Assembly: GCA_964343305.1 (NCBI GenBank)
Contig: CAYFJO010000222.1
Location: forward strand, 1-16,666
From: CAYFJO01 sp964343305
GTDB taxonomy: Bacteria > Planctomycetota > Planctomycetia > Pirellulales > Pirellulaceae
Direction of reading: 5' to 3'
Length of the DNA: 16,666 bases
The notes beneath the pieces are model-generated. The model had not been told where the DNA came from. It did not search any database and saw only the letters and a program-made list of their open reading frames with translations. The position numbers and the translations under genes were made by a program. Of the stretch, positions 1 through 7,693 are shown piece by piece. Each line of letters starts with the position of its first letter. Within the stretch, counting starts at the first letter, position 1.

Positions 1-385
1 AGTTAGGGTCATACCGCTTCTTCAAAAATCATGCAAGGTGCGCTGTACAATTAAGTGGACTTTCCATGAGTTCCTGCCGTTACGAAGAGTAGGTGCTTTC
101 GGCATCCTGTCAGTGACGTCGGCGGAATAAGCCAGATGTGACAAATGTTTGCCAGCGGTCTGGCAAACCACTTGAGAAATCCTGAATGCAGCGATCTATG
201 CTATAACGCCAGACTAACCGGAACTACATACATTTGGCATCAGGGATTCCCCCAAATTGGCGAGGGTTGCTATGGGAATCCGTGTCAGCAGATACTGAGA
301 AAGGAGGAGTTTTTACAACGCTGACGATCCGCAAACAGATTTCAAGTTAAGAATCGACGAGTCGAAGACGCGAACAAGACGGTCG
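1..385. other. Gene-free left edge with hairpins and orphan SD-like tract
   Basis: No recognisable protein is encoded on either strand here; open stretches are short and match no family I know. The stretch is not featureless. There is a perfect 9-bp inverted repeat at 147-168, a second stem at 244-251/274-281, and a long purine tract AAAGGAGGAG at 300-309 that would be a near-perfect Shine-Dalgarno sequence on the plus strand but has no ATG, GTG or TTG in the next 12 bases. A weak promoter-like pair, TTGAGA (172-177) and TATGCT (197-202, spacing 19), lies before the second stem. It may be a leader whose gene has been lost, or the left part of a gene unit cut by the window edge. Confidence 0.5.
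147..168. repeat. Perfect 9-bp inverted repeat (hairpin)
   Basis: The arms GTTTGCCAG and CTGGCAAAC are perfect complements around a 4-base loop, CGGT. No T-run follows on either strand, so it is not a typical intrinsic terminator. It could be an operator or an RNA hairpin. It lies about 220 bp beyond the 3' end of the desaturase gene. Confidence 0.5.
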
Positions 386-1492
386 CTATCTTGCCGCGTG
401 AAAGCCGACCATCCTGCCTTGTTCTTCGTCCCACAGCCGGACGTTGGCGCACGACAGGCTTTCGAGAAACGAGAATTCGTTGACGTCCTGCAACTCTGGA
501 TTGCGGTCGTGGCAATCTTGCAAGTTGTAGTTGGGAATGCGGCTGTCCAGATGGTGGACGTGGTGAAGCCCGATGTTGCCGGTGAACCATTGCCAGACTT
601 TGGGCAACCGATAGTAGGAACTGCCATCGAGCGCCGCTTGGACGTAGTCCCAATCGTGGCTGTGTTCCCAGAATGCGTCTTCGTATTGGTGTTGCATGTA
701 GAACATCCAAACACCAATCGATGATGCCATCGCCGAAATACAAAGTTGGACGATGAGGAAATTCAGCGGGCCGACCAACCAGCACATCAGCGCGGCCAAC
801 AAAAGAATCCCAAGATTGGTCCAATAAACGCTACGTCGTTCTTTCTTCCACGCTTTCGGCAACTCAAAGGCAAACCGTTGACGAATCGCAAATTGAAAGA
901 AAGGTCCCACGCCAAACAGCACCAATGGATTGCGATAGATCCGATAAAACAGCCGTTTGATCCAACTGGCGTTTTGATACTCCTTGACCGTCATCGTGTA
1001 AATCTCACCCGACTTGCCCCGCCGATCGAGATCGCCCGATGTGGCGTGATGCGATGCGTGTGTACGCCGCCAGAATTCGTAAGGGGTCAGCGTCAGGATG
1101 CCCAGCGCGAAGCCAATGCGATCGTTCCACTTTTTGGATTTGAAAAACGAGCGATGCCCGCAATCATGTTGGAAGATAAAAAGTCGAACCGTCAGTAACG
1201 CCGCAAAGGGAATCAGCACCACAGCCGGCCAATAGGAGTACGACAAGCTAGCGTAGATCACCACGTTCAAAAGGACGAACAACGAGAACGTCGAAGCAAG
1301 TTGCCAAATGCTGCGAGCGGCGCTGGACTCGCGATATGGAGCCAGCATCGGGTCGAAATCTTTGAGTGCCGTTCGACGATCGTCCGACGCGGCCGGTTCG
1401 GGAGGCGAGTCGAAGCGTTCGAGTTGCTGGAAATCATCAGACCGTGAATCAGCTTCTTCGGGCGGCAATAACAAGGTGGCTTGGAGTGTCAC
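386..1492 (-). CDS. Membrane fatty acid desaturase (three-histidine-box type)
   Basis: This integral-membrane di-iron enzyme would insert a double bond in fatty acyl chains. The 368-residue protein has the three histidine boxes of the family: HDCGH at residues 109-113, HASHH at 145-149 and HHVHH at 310-314, with a further His at 268. Hydrophobic segments lie at about 65-108, 223-265 and around 190-205. The first ~60 residues are polar and probably cytoplasmic. The third box, followed by a RIPNYNL stretch, resembles bacterial and algal acyl-lipid delta-12/omega-6-type enzymes, but regiospecificity cannot be read from sequence. The start is GTG at 1492, chosen because AAGGAG (1499-1504) lies 6 bases upstream. 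It follows the SUI1 gene by about 175 bp on the same strand and is probably transcribed separately. Such enzymes need an electron donor; no intact one is nearby. Confidence 0.9.
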   Translation of the reverse strand: MTLQATLLLPPEEADSRSDDFQQLERFDSPPEPAASDDRRTALKDFDPMLAPYRESSAARSIWQLASTFSLFVLLNVVIYASLSYSYWPAVVLIPFAALLTVRLFIFQHDCGHRSFFKSKKWNDRIGFALGILTLTPYEFWRRTHASHHATSGDLDRRGKSGEIYTMTVKEYQNASWIKRLFYRIYRNPLVLFGVGPFFQFAIRQRFAFELPKAWKKERRSVYWTNLGILLLAALMCWLVGPLNFLIVQLCISAMASSIGVWMFYMQHQYEDAFWEHSHDWDYVQAALDGSSYYRLPKVWQWFTGNIGLHHVHHLDSRIPNYNLQDCHDRNPELQDVNEFSFLESLSCANVRLWDEEQGRMVGFHAAR

Positions 1493-1603
1493 AGCTTTCT
1501 CCTTCTCTTACACAAATGCATCGACCAATCCGCAGAGATTCTACGTGAAACGGCTGTTTGAGGGATGTCAATTTGGGGCGTTGGGTGTAATAGCTATGTA
1601 ATA

Positions 1604-1618
1604 GGCAGAGGATCTGCC
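1604..1618 (-). terminator. Possible weak terminator after the SUI1 gene
   Basis: A 6-bp stem (GGCAGA/TCTGCC) with a 3-base loop sits about 50 bp downstream of the SUI1 stop on the minus strand. It is followed on that strand by the A/T-rich TATTACAT rather than a clean T-run. This makes it a weak candidate for ending the cstA-SUI1 transcript before the desaturase gene. Confidence 0.2.
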
Positions 1619-1667
1619 CAGTTTGGAGCCACTTTTCGCAGATTGGACTGAAAGAAGCGAGTGGCGA

Positions 1668-2009
1668 TCATCCTTTGACACGGAAACCGAGGTCCTTCAG
1701 CGCCCCACGGACCGAGTCCAAGTGCCTACCTTGTATTTCAAGATTGCCCTCTTTCATTGAGCCACCCGCACCGCAAATCGTCTTGAGCTTGGTAAGCAGA
1801 TCGGCAAGAGCGGTATCTTCGTCCAAGAGCCCTTTGATGAGCGTGACCGATTTTCCCTTCTTGCGTTTTTCGATCGACAAGCGAGCGGTTTGTTCACTTG
1901 GTGGAGTGCGCGGAGGCGGTTCGGGCTCGCATTGGCAGGCATCTTCCAACTCGCCACAGCGATCGCAGCGCGGAGGAATGTCGAATGGTGTGCCTTCGAA
2001 TAATCGCAT
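1668..2009 (-). CDS. SUI1/eIF1-like translation factor (YciH type)
   Basis: The protein has 113 residues. The last ~65 match the SUI1 domain of eIF1 and bacterial YciH: a basic strand (RKKGKSVTLIKGL), a charged helix, the conserved glycine-rich turn around CGAGGSMKEG, and the closing strand ending LKDLGFRVKG. In archaea and eukaryotes this fold binds the small ribosomal subunit and controls start-codon selection; the bacterial role is poorly defined. The first 30 residues hold a Cys cluster, C15-x2-C18 and C25-x-C27, which could form a small metal-binding knuckle, followed by a Pro/Glu-rich linker. The ATG start lies 24 bp after the stop of the preceding gene, so it is probably the last gene of the cstA transcript. 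I see no clear Shine-Dalgarno sequence, so translation may be coupled. Confidence 0.88.
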   Translation of the reverse strand: MRLFEGTPFDIPPRCDRCGELEDACQCEPEPPPRTPPSEQTARLSIEKRKKGKSVTLIKGLLDEDTALADLLTKLKTICGAGGSMKEGNLEIQGRHLDSVRGALKDLGFRVKG

Positions 2010-2033
2010 CGTGGGAATTGTTCTACACTCTGC

Positions 2034-2699
2034 CTACGTTTTCTCTTCGTCCAAGACCAGGTACTTCGTCAACAGCGTCTCAAGCTCGAAGCAATGTTTT
2101 GCTGTGTGGCGGCCATCATTGATCACGGGGTCTAAAGCCGCCGCGGCAACTTTACCATCCAGCGCGGAAAAGAAGCGAGTCGCTTGCTCAACGCTCGTTA
2201 ACTCGCAAGTTGTTCCCGACTCGCCAGCGGCTTCGAGATACTTGTTTGCAAGGGCTTCGTTCGAAAAAACGCCAATTGCAGTAATGTCGCGGCCATCATT
2301 CGATTGACCGCCGATGCAAATAAAGCCCGCGTCAAGGGCGACCACATAAATTGGATAGTTCCACGGCGAATACTCGACGGTTAAATGGTCGTCCATCAGC
2401 TCGCGAACCGAAATCGTCCACCGGGCTCGAAGCCCATCATCGTTCGGTTGTGGATTCAGCGCAACTTGCGTCACTGGAGCCTGTAGGCTTTGGAGCAACC
2501 ACAAAAACTCACGATCGTTTTGCATCGGCCGCGGTGCGCCGAGAATGCTGAAATCGTGCATGAACTCAATGGCCATCCGCAGTTCATCGTAGACGGCTAA
2601 ATGATGGACGGGTTGATCGGACGAATCGGGATCAACGATCGATGCGTAACCGCCGCCGTGAGGAATCAAATAGATCGGGTATTGCCAACTCGGATTCAT
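2034..2699 (-). CDS. Unknown protein with two copies of one ~100-residue domain
   Basis: I do not recognise a named family. The 221-residue soluble, acidic protein is built as an internal duplication. Copy A starts at W5 (WQYPIY) and copy B at W113 (WNYPIY). Both continue with G-[YF]-x2-I, a run of Asp/Ser/Asn, a helix rich in Ala/Leu/Glu, a later F-x3-L-x(2)-L or F-F-S-A-L helix, then AL-x-P followed by N-D and D-G. There is no signal peptide or membrane segment. I chose ATG at 2699; an in-frame TTG at 2717 would start in the last codons of cstA and has no better ribosome site. It lies 11 bp after cstA and 24 bp before the SUI1 gene, on the same strand, so the three are probably co-transcribed. 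The fold weakly recalls SseB-like or immunity-type alpha/beta proteins, but that is a guess. Confidence 0.75.
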   Translation of the reverse strand: MNPSWQYPIYLIPHGGGYASIVDPDSSDQPVHHLAVYDELRMAIEFMHDFSILGAPRPMQNDREFLWLLQSLQAPVTQVALNPQPNDDGLRARWTISVRELMDDHLTVEYSPWNYPIYVVALDAGFICIGGQSNDGRDITAIGVFSNEALANKYLEAAGESGTTCELTSVEQATRFFSALDGKVAAAALDPVINDGRHTAKHCFELETLLTKYLVLDEEKT

Positions 2700-2710
2700 C
2701 GGATCGCCTG

Positions 2711-4609
2711 TTAGCAAGACCGGCCGTCGCCCCCTGCAGCCGTCGCTAGCGCGGATTTCGGCAACAGTGGAGGCAGCGATTCTTCCTGGATACCTTGCAC
2801 CTTAGGGAACAACAGCACACCTTCGACCACCATCCACACCTGCAATCCCATGATGGCAACACCAAAACCGAACAGCAGATATTTCCCGGACCAAAGCCAG
2901 CCGCTTTCCGAATTAAACATGTTCCACAACATGGCCCAACCGGGCATCACCAGCATGATCAACATCGGCACAAGGGCAAACAAAACCGGCTTACTTCTTC
3001 GCCACAAGTAAAACACCGTGACCATCAGCGCCAGACCCGCCAGCAGTTGATTGACCGCGCCGAACAACGGCCACAAAATCAATCCACCGCTACCAGGTCC
3101 CGCCGCCGGACTGGCCGGGATCAATGCGACCAGGCCACCAATTCCGACGGCCAATCCCGTCGCCATATACTTGTTTGTAAATGGCTTGATGCGCGCCGTC
3201 GCGGCAAGTTCTTGAATCACGTAGCGCTGCAGCCGTGTCGCGGTGTCAAGGGTGGTGGCGGCAAAACAACAGACCAGCACGGCCACGATGCCGACGCCCA
3301 ATTTCAATGGTATGCGGATCATCCGCAGGAAGTTCGCACCGCCTTCGATGAAAGCGGCAACTTTGTTTTTCAATTTGAAATTGGCCCATCCCTTGCCAAT
3401 GTCATAGCGGGCTTGCCAAGCGGCCATGCCGGCTACTTGCTGTCCTGTTTCTGGATCCTCGACTGGCTTCCACACCGCGGCCGTTCCCGTGCCTTCCTTT
3501 TTGAATTGTCCCATCGCAACGCCGGCACAACAGGCGAGAATCACAATTACGGCCAATCCGCCTTCGAGCAACATTGCGCCGTAGCCAACGTATTGAGCGT
3601 CTGTTTCACAGGCGACTTGCTTGCTGCTTGTTCCGCTGCTCACCAGGCAATGAAAGCCGCTACATGCGCCACAGGCAATCGTAATGAACAGGAACGGCCA
3701 AATTGGCGGCGCGTCGGACGGCAGATTCTCGGCTTTGGCAACGGCCGGAATGTCGGTCAACTCCGCCTCGCCCGTGGCACCAGCCACAAACAACCCCGCC
3801 GTCAACAGCACTAGAGCAACAACAAGCTGATGGCTGTTAATGTAGTCACGCGGTTGCAACAGCACCCAAACTGGCAACACCGAAGCCACGAAACAATAAA
3901 TCAGCAGTACAAACGTCCAAAGGATCACCACATTGGGAAAGGGCCCCGTCGTTTCCATTCTTAACATGGCCGCGACATCGATCGGCAAGACATAAGCACC
4001 GATCCAAACGCATGCGTAAATTGTCACCAGCGCGATGATAGACGGTATCAATAGACCACCGCCCTTCCGATAAACCCAGACTCCAATGCCCACGGCCAGT
4101 GGCATTGAAATCCAGACGGGCAACACAGACTCGGGATACTCGGCGAAAATAATCGCGATCACTAGGCCGAAAATCGCCAACACGACACTGAGCGCCATAA
4201 GAAGGATCAGCAAGAACAGAACGCGCGCTCGCGGCGAAATCAATCGGCCCGCGATTTCGCCAACGGTTTGGCCCCGGTTTCGCAGGGAGACAACCAAAGC
4301 GCCAAAATCGTGGACAGCGCCGATAAAGATCGAGCCGAAAACAACCCACAACAGCGCCGGCAGCCAGCCCCAAAAGACGGCGATCGCTGGACCAACGATC
4401 GGCCCGGTTCCCGCGATGCTGGTGAAGTGGTGGCCAAAGATGACTTCTTTCTTGGTGGGGACAAAATCGACGTCGTCGCGCAGCTCTTCGCTGGGAACCA
4501 CGGCGTCGGGGTCGAGGTGAAAGATCTTCTTTGCCAGCCAGCGGCCGTAGCTGTGATAGGCCACCATAAAGCCAACGAACGCGCCAACTGCAACTAGCAA
4601 TGTACTCAT
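2711..4609 (-). CDS. cstA: Carbon starvation protein CstA family transporter
   Basis: This 632-residue polytopic inner-membrane protein belongs to the CstA/BtsT family, whose characterised members take up pyruvate or peptides during nutrient limitation. The signature near the N terminus is clear: GHHFTSIAGTGPIVGPAIA at residues 59-77, then WGWLPALLWVVFGSIFIGAVHDF at 80-102, with many further hydrophobic helices to the C terminus. It is shorter than E. coli CstA (about 700 residues), mainly through a compact central region and C terminus; a truncation is not suggested because the ends are intact. ATG at 4609 is preceded by GGAAG (4619-4623). A promoter-like TTGTTG-18-TATGAT lies upstream. It heads a likely three-gene unit with the duplicated-domain protein and SUI1, and is divergent from trxB. 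The substrate cannot be fixed from sequence. Confidence 0.95.
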   Translation of the reverse strand: MSTLLVAVGAFVGFMVAYHSYGRWLAKKIFHLDPDAVVPSEELRDDVDFVPTKKEVIFGHHFTSIAGTGPIVGPAIAVFWGWLPALLWVVFGSIFIGAVHDFGALVVSLRNRGQTVGEIAGRLISPRARVLFLLILLMALSVVLAIFGLVIAIIFAEYPESVLPVWISMPLAVGIGVWVYRKGGGLLIPSIIALVTIYACVWIGAYVLPIDVAAMLRMETTGPFPNVVILWTFVLLIYCFVASVLPVWVLLQPRDYINSHQLVVALVLLTAGLFVAGATGEAELTDIPAVAKAENLPSDAPPIWPFLFITIACGACSGFHCLVSSGTSSKQVACETDAQYVGYGAMLLEGGLAVIVILACCAGVAMGQFKKEGTGTAAVWKPVEDPETGQQVAGMAAWQARYDIGKGWANFKLKNKVAAFIEGGANFLRMIRIPLKLGVGIVAVLVCCFAATTLDTATRLQRYVIQELAATARIKPFTNKYMATGLAVGIGGLVALIPASPAAGPGSGGLILWPLFGAVNQLLAGLALMVTVFYLWRRSKPVLFALVPMLIMLVMPGWAMLWNMFNSESGWLWSGKYLLFGFGVAIMGLQVWMVVEGVLLFPKVQGIQEESLPPLLPKSALATAAGGDGRSC

Positions 4610-4647
4610 AGATTAATTCTTCCAAATCGTCTTGATCTCAATCCCGC

Positions 4648-4677
4648 ATCATATCAGACCGCCGAACGGGACAACAA
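4648..4677 (-). promoter_or_regulatory. Candidate sigma-70-like promoter for cstA
   Basis: On the minus strand TTGTTG (4672-4677) is followed after 18 bp by TATGAT (4648-4653). Transcription would start near 4641, leaving a leader of about 32 bases that contains the GGAAG ribosome site. The -10 matches well and the -35 only partly. Confidence 0.4.
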
Positions 4678-4686
4678 TACGCGTGG

Positions 4687-4714
4687 TAGACGTAGGGTTC
4701 GATCGATTTATAAT
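4687..4714 (+). promoter_or_regulatory. Candidate sigma-70-like promoter for the trxB operon
   Basis: TAGACG (4687-4692), a 16-bp spacer and a perfect TATAAT (4709-4714). Initiation near 4721 would give a 5' leader of about 108 bases that includes the 21-nt palindrome at 4765-4785. Confidence 0.45.
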
Positions 4715-4764
4715 GACGCCAACCTCATGGGACGGTTTGCCATTGCGCCCGTGCCGTGGTGACT

Positions 4765-4785
4765 GGACGGATTGGCAACCCGTCC
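4765..4785. repeat. REP-like palindrome in the trxB leader
   Basis: The arms GGACGGATTG and CAACCCGTCC flank a single G and pair along 10 positions with one A/C mismatch (a G-T pair on the other strand). Very similar palindromes are scattered between genes in planctomycete chromosomes, to my recollection. Here it sits between the probable trxB promoter and start codon, so it would be transcribed as a hairpin in the leader. Confidence 0.55.
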
Positions 4786-4828
4786 TACATGACTCACGCC
4801 GCCAATCTCACCATCAAAGGATTCTGTT

Positions 4829-5890
4829 GTGCCGGAAAAAGTTGTCATCATTGGAAGTGGTCCCGCTGGATTCTCGGCAGCCATTTACGCCGCACGTGCG
4901 AGCCTCGAACCGCTGTTGTTCGAAGGCACGGTCAAACCGGAAATGACTCCGTTGGGCCAATTGGCGTTCACGACCGAAGTGGAAAACTTTGCGGGCTTCC
5001 CGGCCGGCAACGTTCGTGCATTCGTGGAAAGTGCCGTCGATCAGGCTCGCCATTACAACTTGCCGCCGGCTCCCGTGGGCCACGAGAAAGACGGCCAACT
5101 TCACTACGCCGTGCAAGGCGTCGAATTGATGGAGTTGATGAAGCAACAGGCGTTGAACTTCGACACACGCATCGTCAGCGATGATATCGTCGATGTGGAT
5201 TTCGGCAGCCGGCCGTACAAAGTGATCCCGGCCAGCGGCGAGCCGGTCGAGACGCACACGGTCATCGTGGCCACCGGCGCGCGGGCCAATTATATGGGAC
5301 TCCAATCAGAAGAAGAGTACAAGAATAAAGGTGTCAGCGCGTGTGCGGTTTGCGACGGAGCGCTGCCATTCTTCCGCGGCAAAGACCTGGCGGTCGTCGG
5401 TGGCGGAGATTCGGCGGTCGAGGAAGCAACTTATTTGGCGAATCTCAAAGACGCCGGTCAGATCTACATGATCCACCGACGCGATCAACTTCGCGCATCC
5501 AAGATCATGCAACAGCGGGCACTGGACCATCCCAAGATCGAAGTGATGTGGAACAGTGTGGTTGCCGAAGTCTTGGGCGACGGTAATCAAGTGACCGGTT
5601 TGAAGTTGAAGAGCACGACCGATGAGTCCACTCGCGAGCTTGAAGTCGGCGGCATGTTCGTCGCGATCGGGCACACACCCAACACCGCCTTTTTGCAGGG
5701 CAAGTTGGAAATGAACGACAAAGGCTACATCAAATGGACCGGCGCCTTCCGCACCACGACCAGCGTCGAAGGTGTTTTTGCCGCCGGCGACGTGGCCGAT
5801 GATTATTATCGACAAGCGATCACATCGGCCGGCACCGGATGCATGGCCGCGCTGGACGCCGAGCGCTGGCTGGCAGAACAAAACTTGTAA
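4829..5890 (+). CDS. trxB: Thioredoxin reductase (NADPH-dependent flavoprotein)
   Basis: TrxB passes electrons from NADPH through FAD to thioredoxin in the cytoplasm. The sequence shows the FAD-binding GSGPAG (residues 9-14), the redox-active pair in CAVCD (C172, C175), the NADPH-binding VVGGGDSA (189-196) followed by an HRRD basic patch, and the C-terminal FAD motif GVFAAGDV near the end. At 353 residues it is about 30 longer than E. coli TrxB; the extra stretch lies at about residues 62-97 in the first FAD half, between FPAGN and VELMELM. The start is GTG at 4829, preceded at 7 bases by AAAGGA (4816-4821). It is the first gene of an operon: the Nramp-like gene follows after 17 bp, and asnS after that. 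Confidence 0.95.
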   Translation: MPEKVVIIGSGPAGFSAAIYAARASLEPLLFEGTVKPEMTPLGQLAFTTEVENFAGFPAGNVRAFVESAVDQARHYNLPPAPVGHEKDGQLHYAVQGVELMELMKQQALNFDTRIVSDDIVDVDFGSRPYKVIPASGEPVETHTVIVATGARANYMGLQSEEEYKNKGVSACAVCDGALPFFRGKDLAVVGGGDSAVEEATYLANLKDAGQIYMIHRRDQLRASKIMQQRALDHPKIEVMWNSVVAEVLGDGNQVTGLKLKSTTDESTRELEVGGMFVAIGHTPNTAFLQGKLEMNDKGYIKWTGAFRTTTSVEGVFAAGDVADDYYRQAITSAGTGCMAALDAERWLAEQNL

Positions 5891-5907
5891 ACTTCATTGA
5901 GAACAGC

Positions 5908-7683
5908 ATGAGCCAAGAAGAAAAACCGTCGACAGACGAAGGCCAATCCCAGGTCGACGCCAACCGCGCGATGCTCGAAGATGCCCAACAACGCGGCGTC
6001 GGACCAACTTTGGGCGTTTACATGCGATTGTCTGGTCCCGGTTGGCTGCAAAGCGCCATTACGCTTGGCGGCGGTTCATTGGCGGGGGCGTTGTTCCTTG
6101 GCGTGCTGGGCGGAACGAGCATGCTGTGGCTGCAATTGGTGGCCATCATCATGGGTGTCGTCATGCTCTCGGCGATCAGTTACGTCACGCTGTCGACCAA
6201 AGAGCGGCCGTTTCAATCGATCAATCGTCACATCAACCCCGTGCTCGGTTGGGGCTGGCTGATCGCCACGGTCATGGCCAACATGATTTGGTGCATGCCT
6301 CAATTCAGTCTCTGCTTTGCGGCGCTGCAAAAGAACCTGGTTGGTCCAAGCATTGACGACGATTCCAAGATGTCGGTGTCGGCCGTGCTCCTCGTTGTAG
6401 CCAGCATCGTTGTACTGCTTAATCAGCGCCAAGGTTTGACCGCCAAGATTTTTGACTGGTTTCTTAAAGCGCTTGTTGGCATGATCGTGATCTGTTTTTT
6501 CGGCGTTGTCATTTATCTTGGCTCGAAGGGGCACTTGAACTGGGGACAGATCTTCGCTGGGTTCATTCCAGACTTTAGCCAATGGAGCCAACCATCTGGC
6601 GATGTCGCCAAGTTGATCGCTGGCTTGCCTGAATCCGACGAAGAATACTGGTCTAGTCTTGTTGTGAAAGAACAACGTGCCGTCATGATTGGGGCGGCAG
6701 CCACTGCGGTCGGTATCAACATGACATTCTTGATGCCTTATACCATGTTGAACCGTGGTTGGGACAAGCCGTTTCGCGGTCTGTCCCGATTCGACTTATG
6801 CACCGGCATGGCGATCCCATACATTCTCGTCACAAGCTGTGTCGTCATCGCATCGGCGGCAAGTTTCCACGCTCAGGTCGACAATCAGTTCCTCAGTGAC
6901 AAACCCGCCGAGATGATGAAAAGTCCCATCTTCAATCGTGCGACTGGTGTGCTCGAAAGACATCTCGTGAAGCAGCACGGTGACAAGATCTTCGACAACA
7001 TCATGAACGACACAAGCCTGGACACCGACAAGAAGAAGGCAGAAGCAAAAAACAAACGGATCGCGGAACTGTCAGTCGCACTTAGTGCCGCGGAACGAAA
7101 GTTAGCTGCCACGCTCGTAAAGCGAGACGCGTTTCAGTTGTCCAAAGCCCTCGCTCCGTTGCTCGGCGAAAAGAATGCCAACTTGGTCTTCGGGCTGGGA
7201 GTTTTTGGCATGGGATTCTCGAGCATCATTATCTTGATGCTCATCAACGGTTTTGCATTCCGCGAAATGTTTGACGCTCCCAAAGGCATCGCGCCGTTTG
7301 TGATCGGCTGTCTCATCGCGGGCATCGCTGGCTCGATCTGGCCCATGGTTTGGGACGGTCCGGCAAAGCTTTGGCTGGCAATCCTGACCTCCAGTTTCGG
7401 CATGATGTTGCTGCCCATCGCGTACTTTACCTTCTTCATGATGATGAACAGCAAAAAGATCCTAGGCGACGAAAAGCCAACCGGCATGCGAATGATCGTC
7501 TGGAATGTGCTGATGATCATCTCCGTGGTTGGAGCCGTTGCCGCCGCGGGCACCGCCATTATGGACAAGGCCAGCGACCCGAAAGCAGGAAAACTGGTCA
7601 TGGGTGTGGCGATTGTATACATTTTGTTAGTAGGAATTGGCTTTGCGTTCAAACGGCCAGATCCAGAAACAACAGAAAAATAG
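5908..7683 (+). CDS. Nramp-related transporter with non-canonical metal-site motifs
   Basis: The 591-residue polytopic membrane protein resembles the Nramp/SLC11 family of the LeuT fold. TM1 reads SGPGWLQSAITLGGGS (42-57) where Nramp has GPG-x8-DPGN, so the metal-binding DPGN becomes G54-G55-G56-S57. In TM6 the motif is M276-P277-Y278-T279 instead of MPHN; the Met and Pro are kept and the His and Asn are lost. A soluble segment of about 97 residues (325-421), rich in Lys/Glu/Ala and probably coiled-coil near 375-415, interrupts two helices, at the position of the outside TM7-TM8 loop. The N terminus (1-40) is polar. The start is ATG 5908, 17 bp after trxB; longer in-frame starts would lie inside trxB. 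asnS follows 10 bp later. The substrate is unknown and manganese or iron should not be assumed. Confidence 0.8.
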   Translation: MSQEEKPSTDEGQSQVDANRAMLEDAQQRGVGPTLGVYMRLSGPGWLQSAITLGGGSLAGALFLGVLGGTSMLWLQLVAIIMGVVMLSAISYVTLSTKERPFQSINRHINPVLGWGWLIATVMANMIWCMPQFSLCFAALQKNLVGPSIDDDSKMSVSAVLLVVASIVVLLNQRQGLTAKIFDWFLKALVGMIVICFFGVVIYLGSKGHLNWGQIFAGFIPDFSQWSQPSGDVAKLIAGLPESDEEYWSSLVVKEQRAVMIGAAATAVGINMTFLMPYTMLNRGWDKPFRGLSRFDLCTGMAIPYILVTSCVVIASAASFHAQVDNQFLSDKPAEMMKSPIFNRATGVLERHLVKQHGDKIFDNIMNDTSLDTDKKKAEAKNKRIAELSVALSAAERKLAATLVKRDAFQLSKALAPLLGEKNANLVFGLGVFGMGFSSIIILMLINGFAFREMFDAPKGIAPFVIGCLIAGIAGSIWPMVWDGPAKLWLAILTSSFGMMLLPIAYFTFFMMMNSKKILGDEKPTGMRMIVWNVLMIISVVGAVAAAGTAIMDKASDPKAGKLVMGVAIVYILLVGIGFAFKRPDPETTEK

Positions 7684-7693
7684 GGATCACGAA

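Noticed and set aside
207..349. Short plus-strand open stretch over the left-edge SD-like tract
   Set aside because: No ATG or GTG at a sensible place, no family, and the SD-like tract lies inside it.
398..1198. Two plus-strand open frames opposite the desaturase
   Set aside because: The histidine boxes and ribosome site show the minus strand is coding; the plus frames are by-products of GC-rich codon use.
2795..3814. Long plus-strand open frame (339 codons) opposite cstA
   Set aside because: Its product is His/Gln/Arg-rich with no family, and cstA on the other strand is certain.
5839..5907. Earlier in-frame start for the transporter, inside trxB
   Set aside because: The ATG at 5908 sits 17 bp after the trxB stop and gives a normal N terminus.
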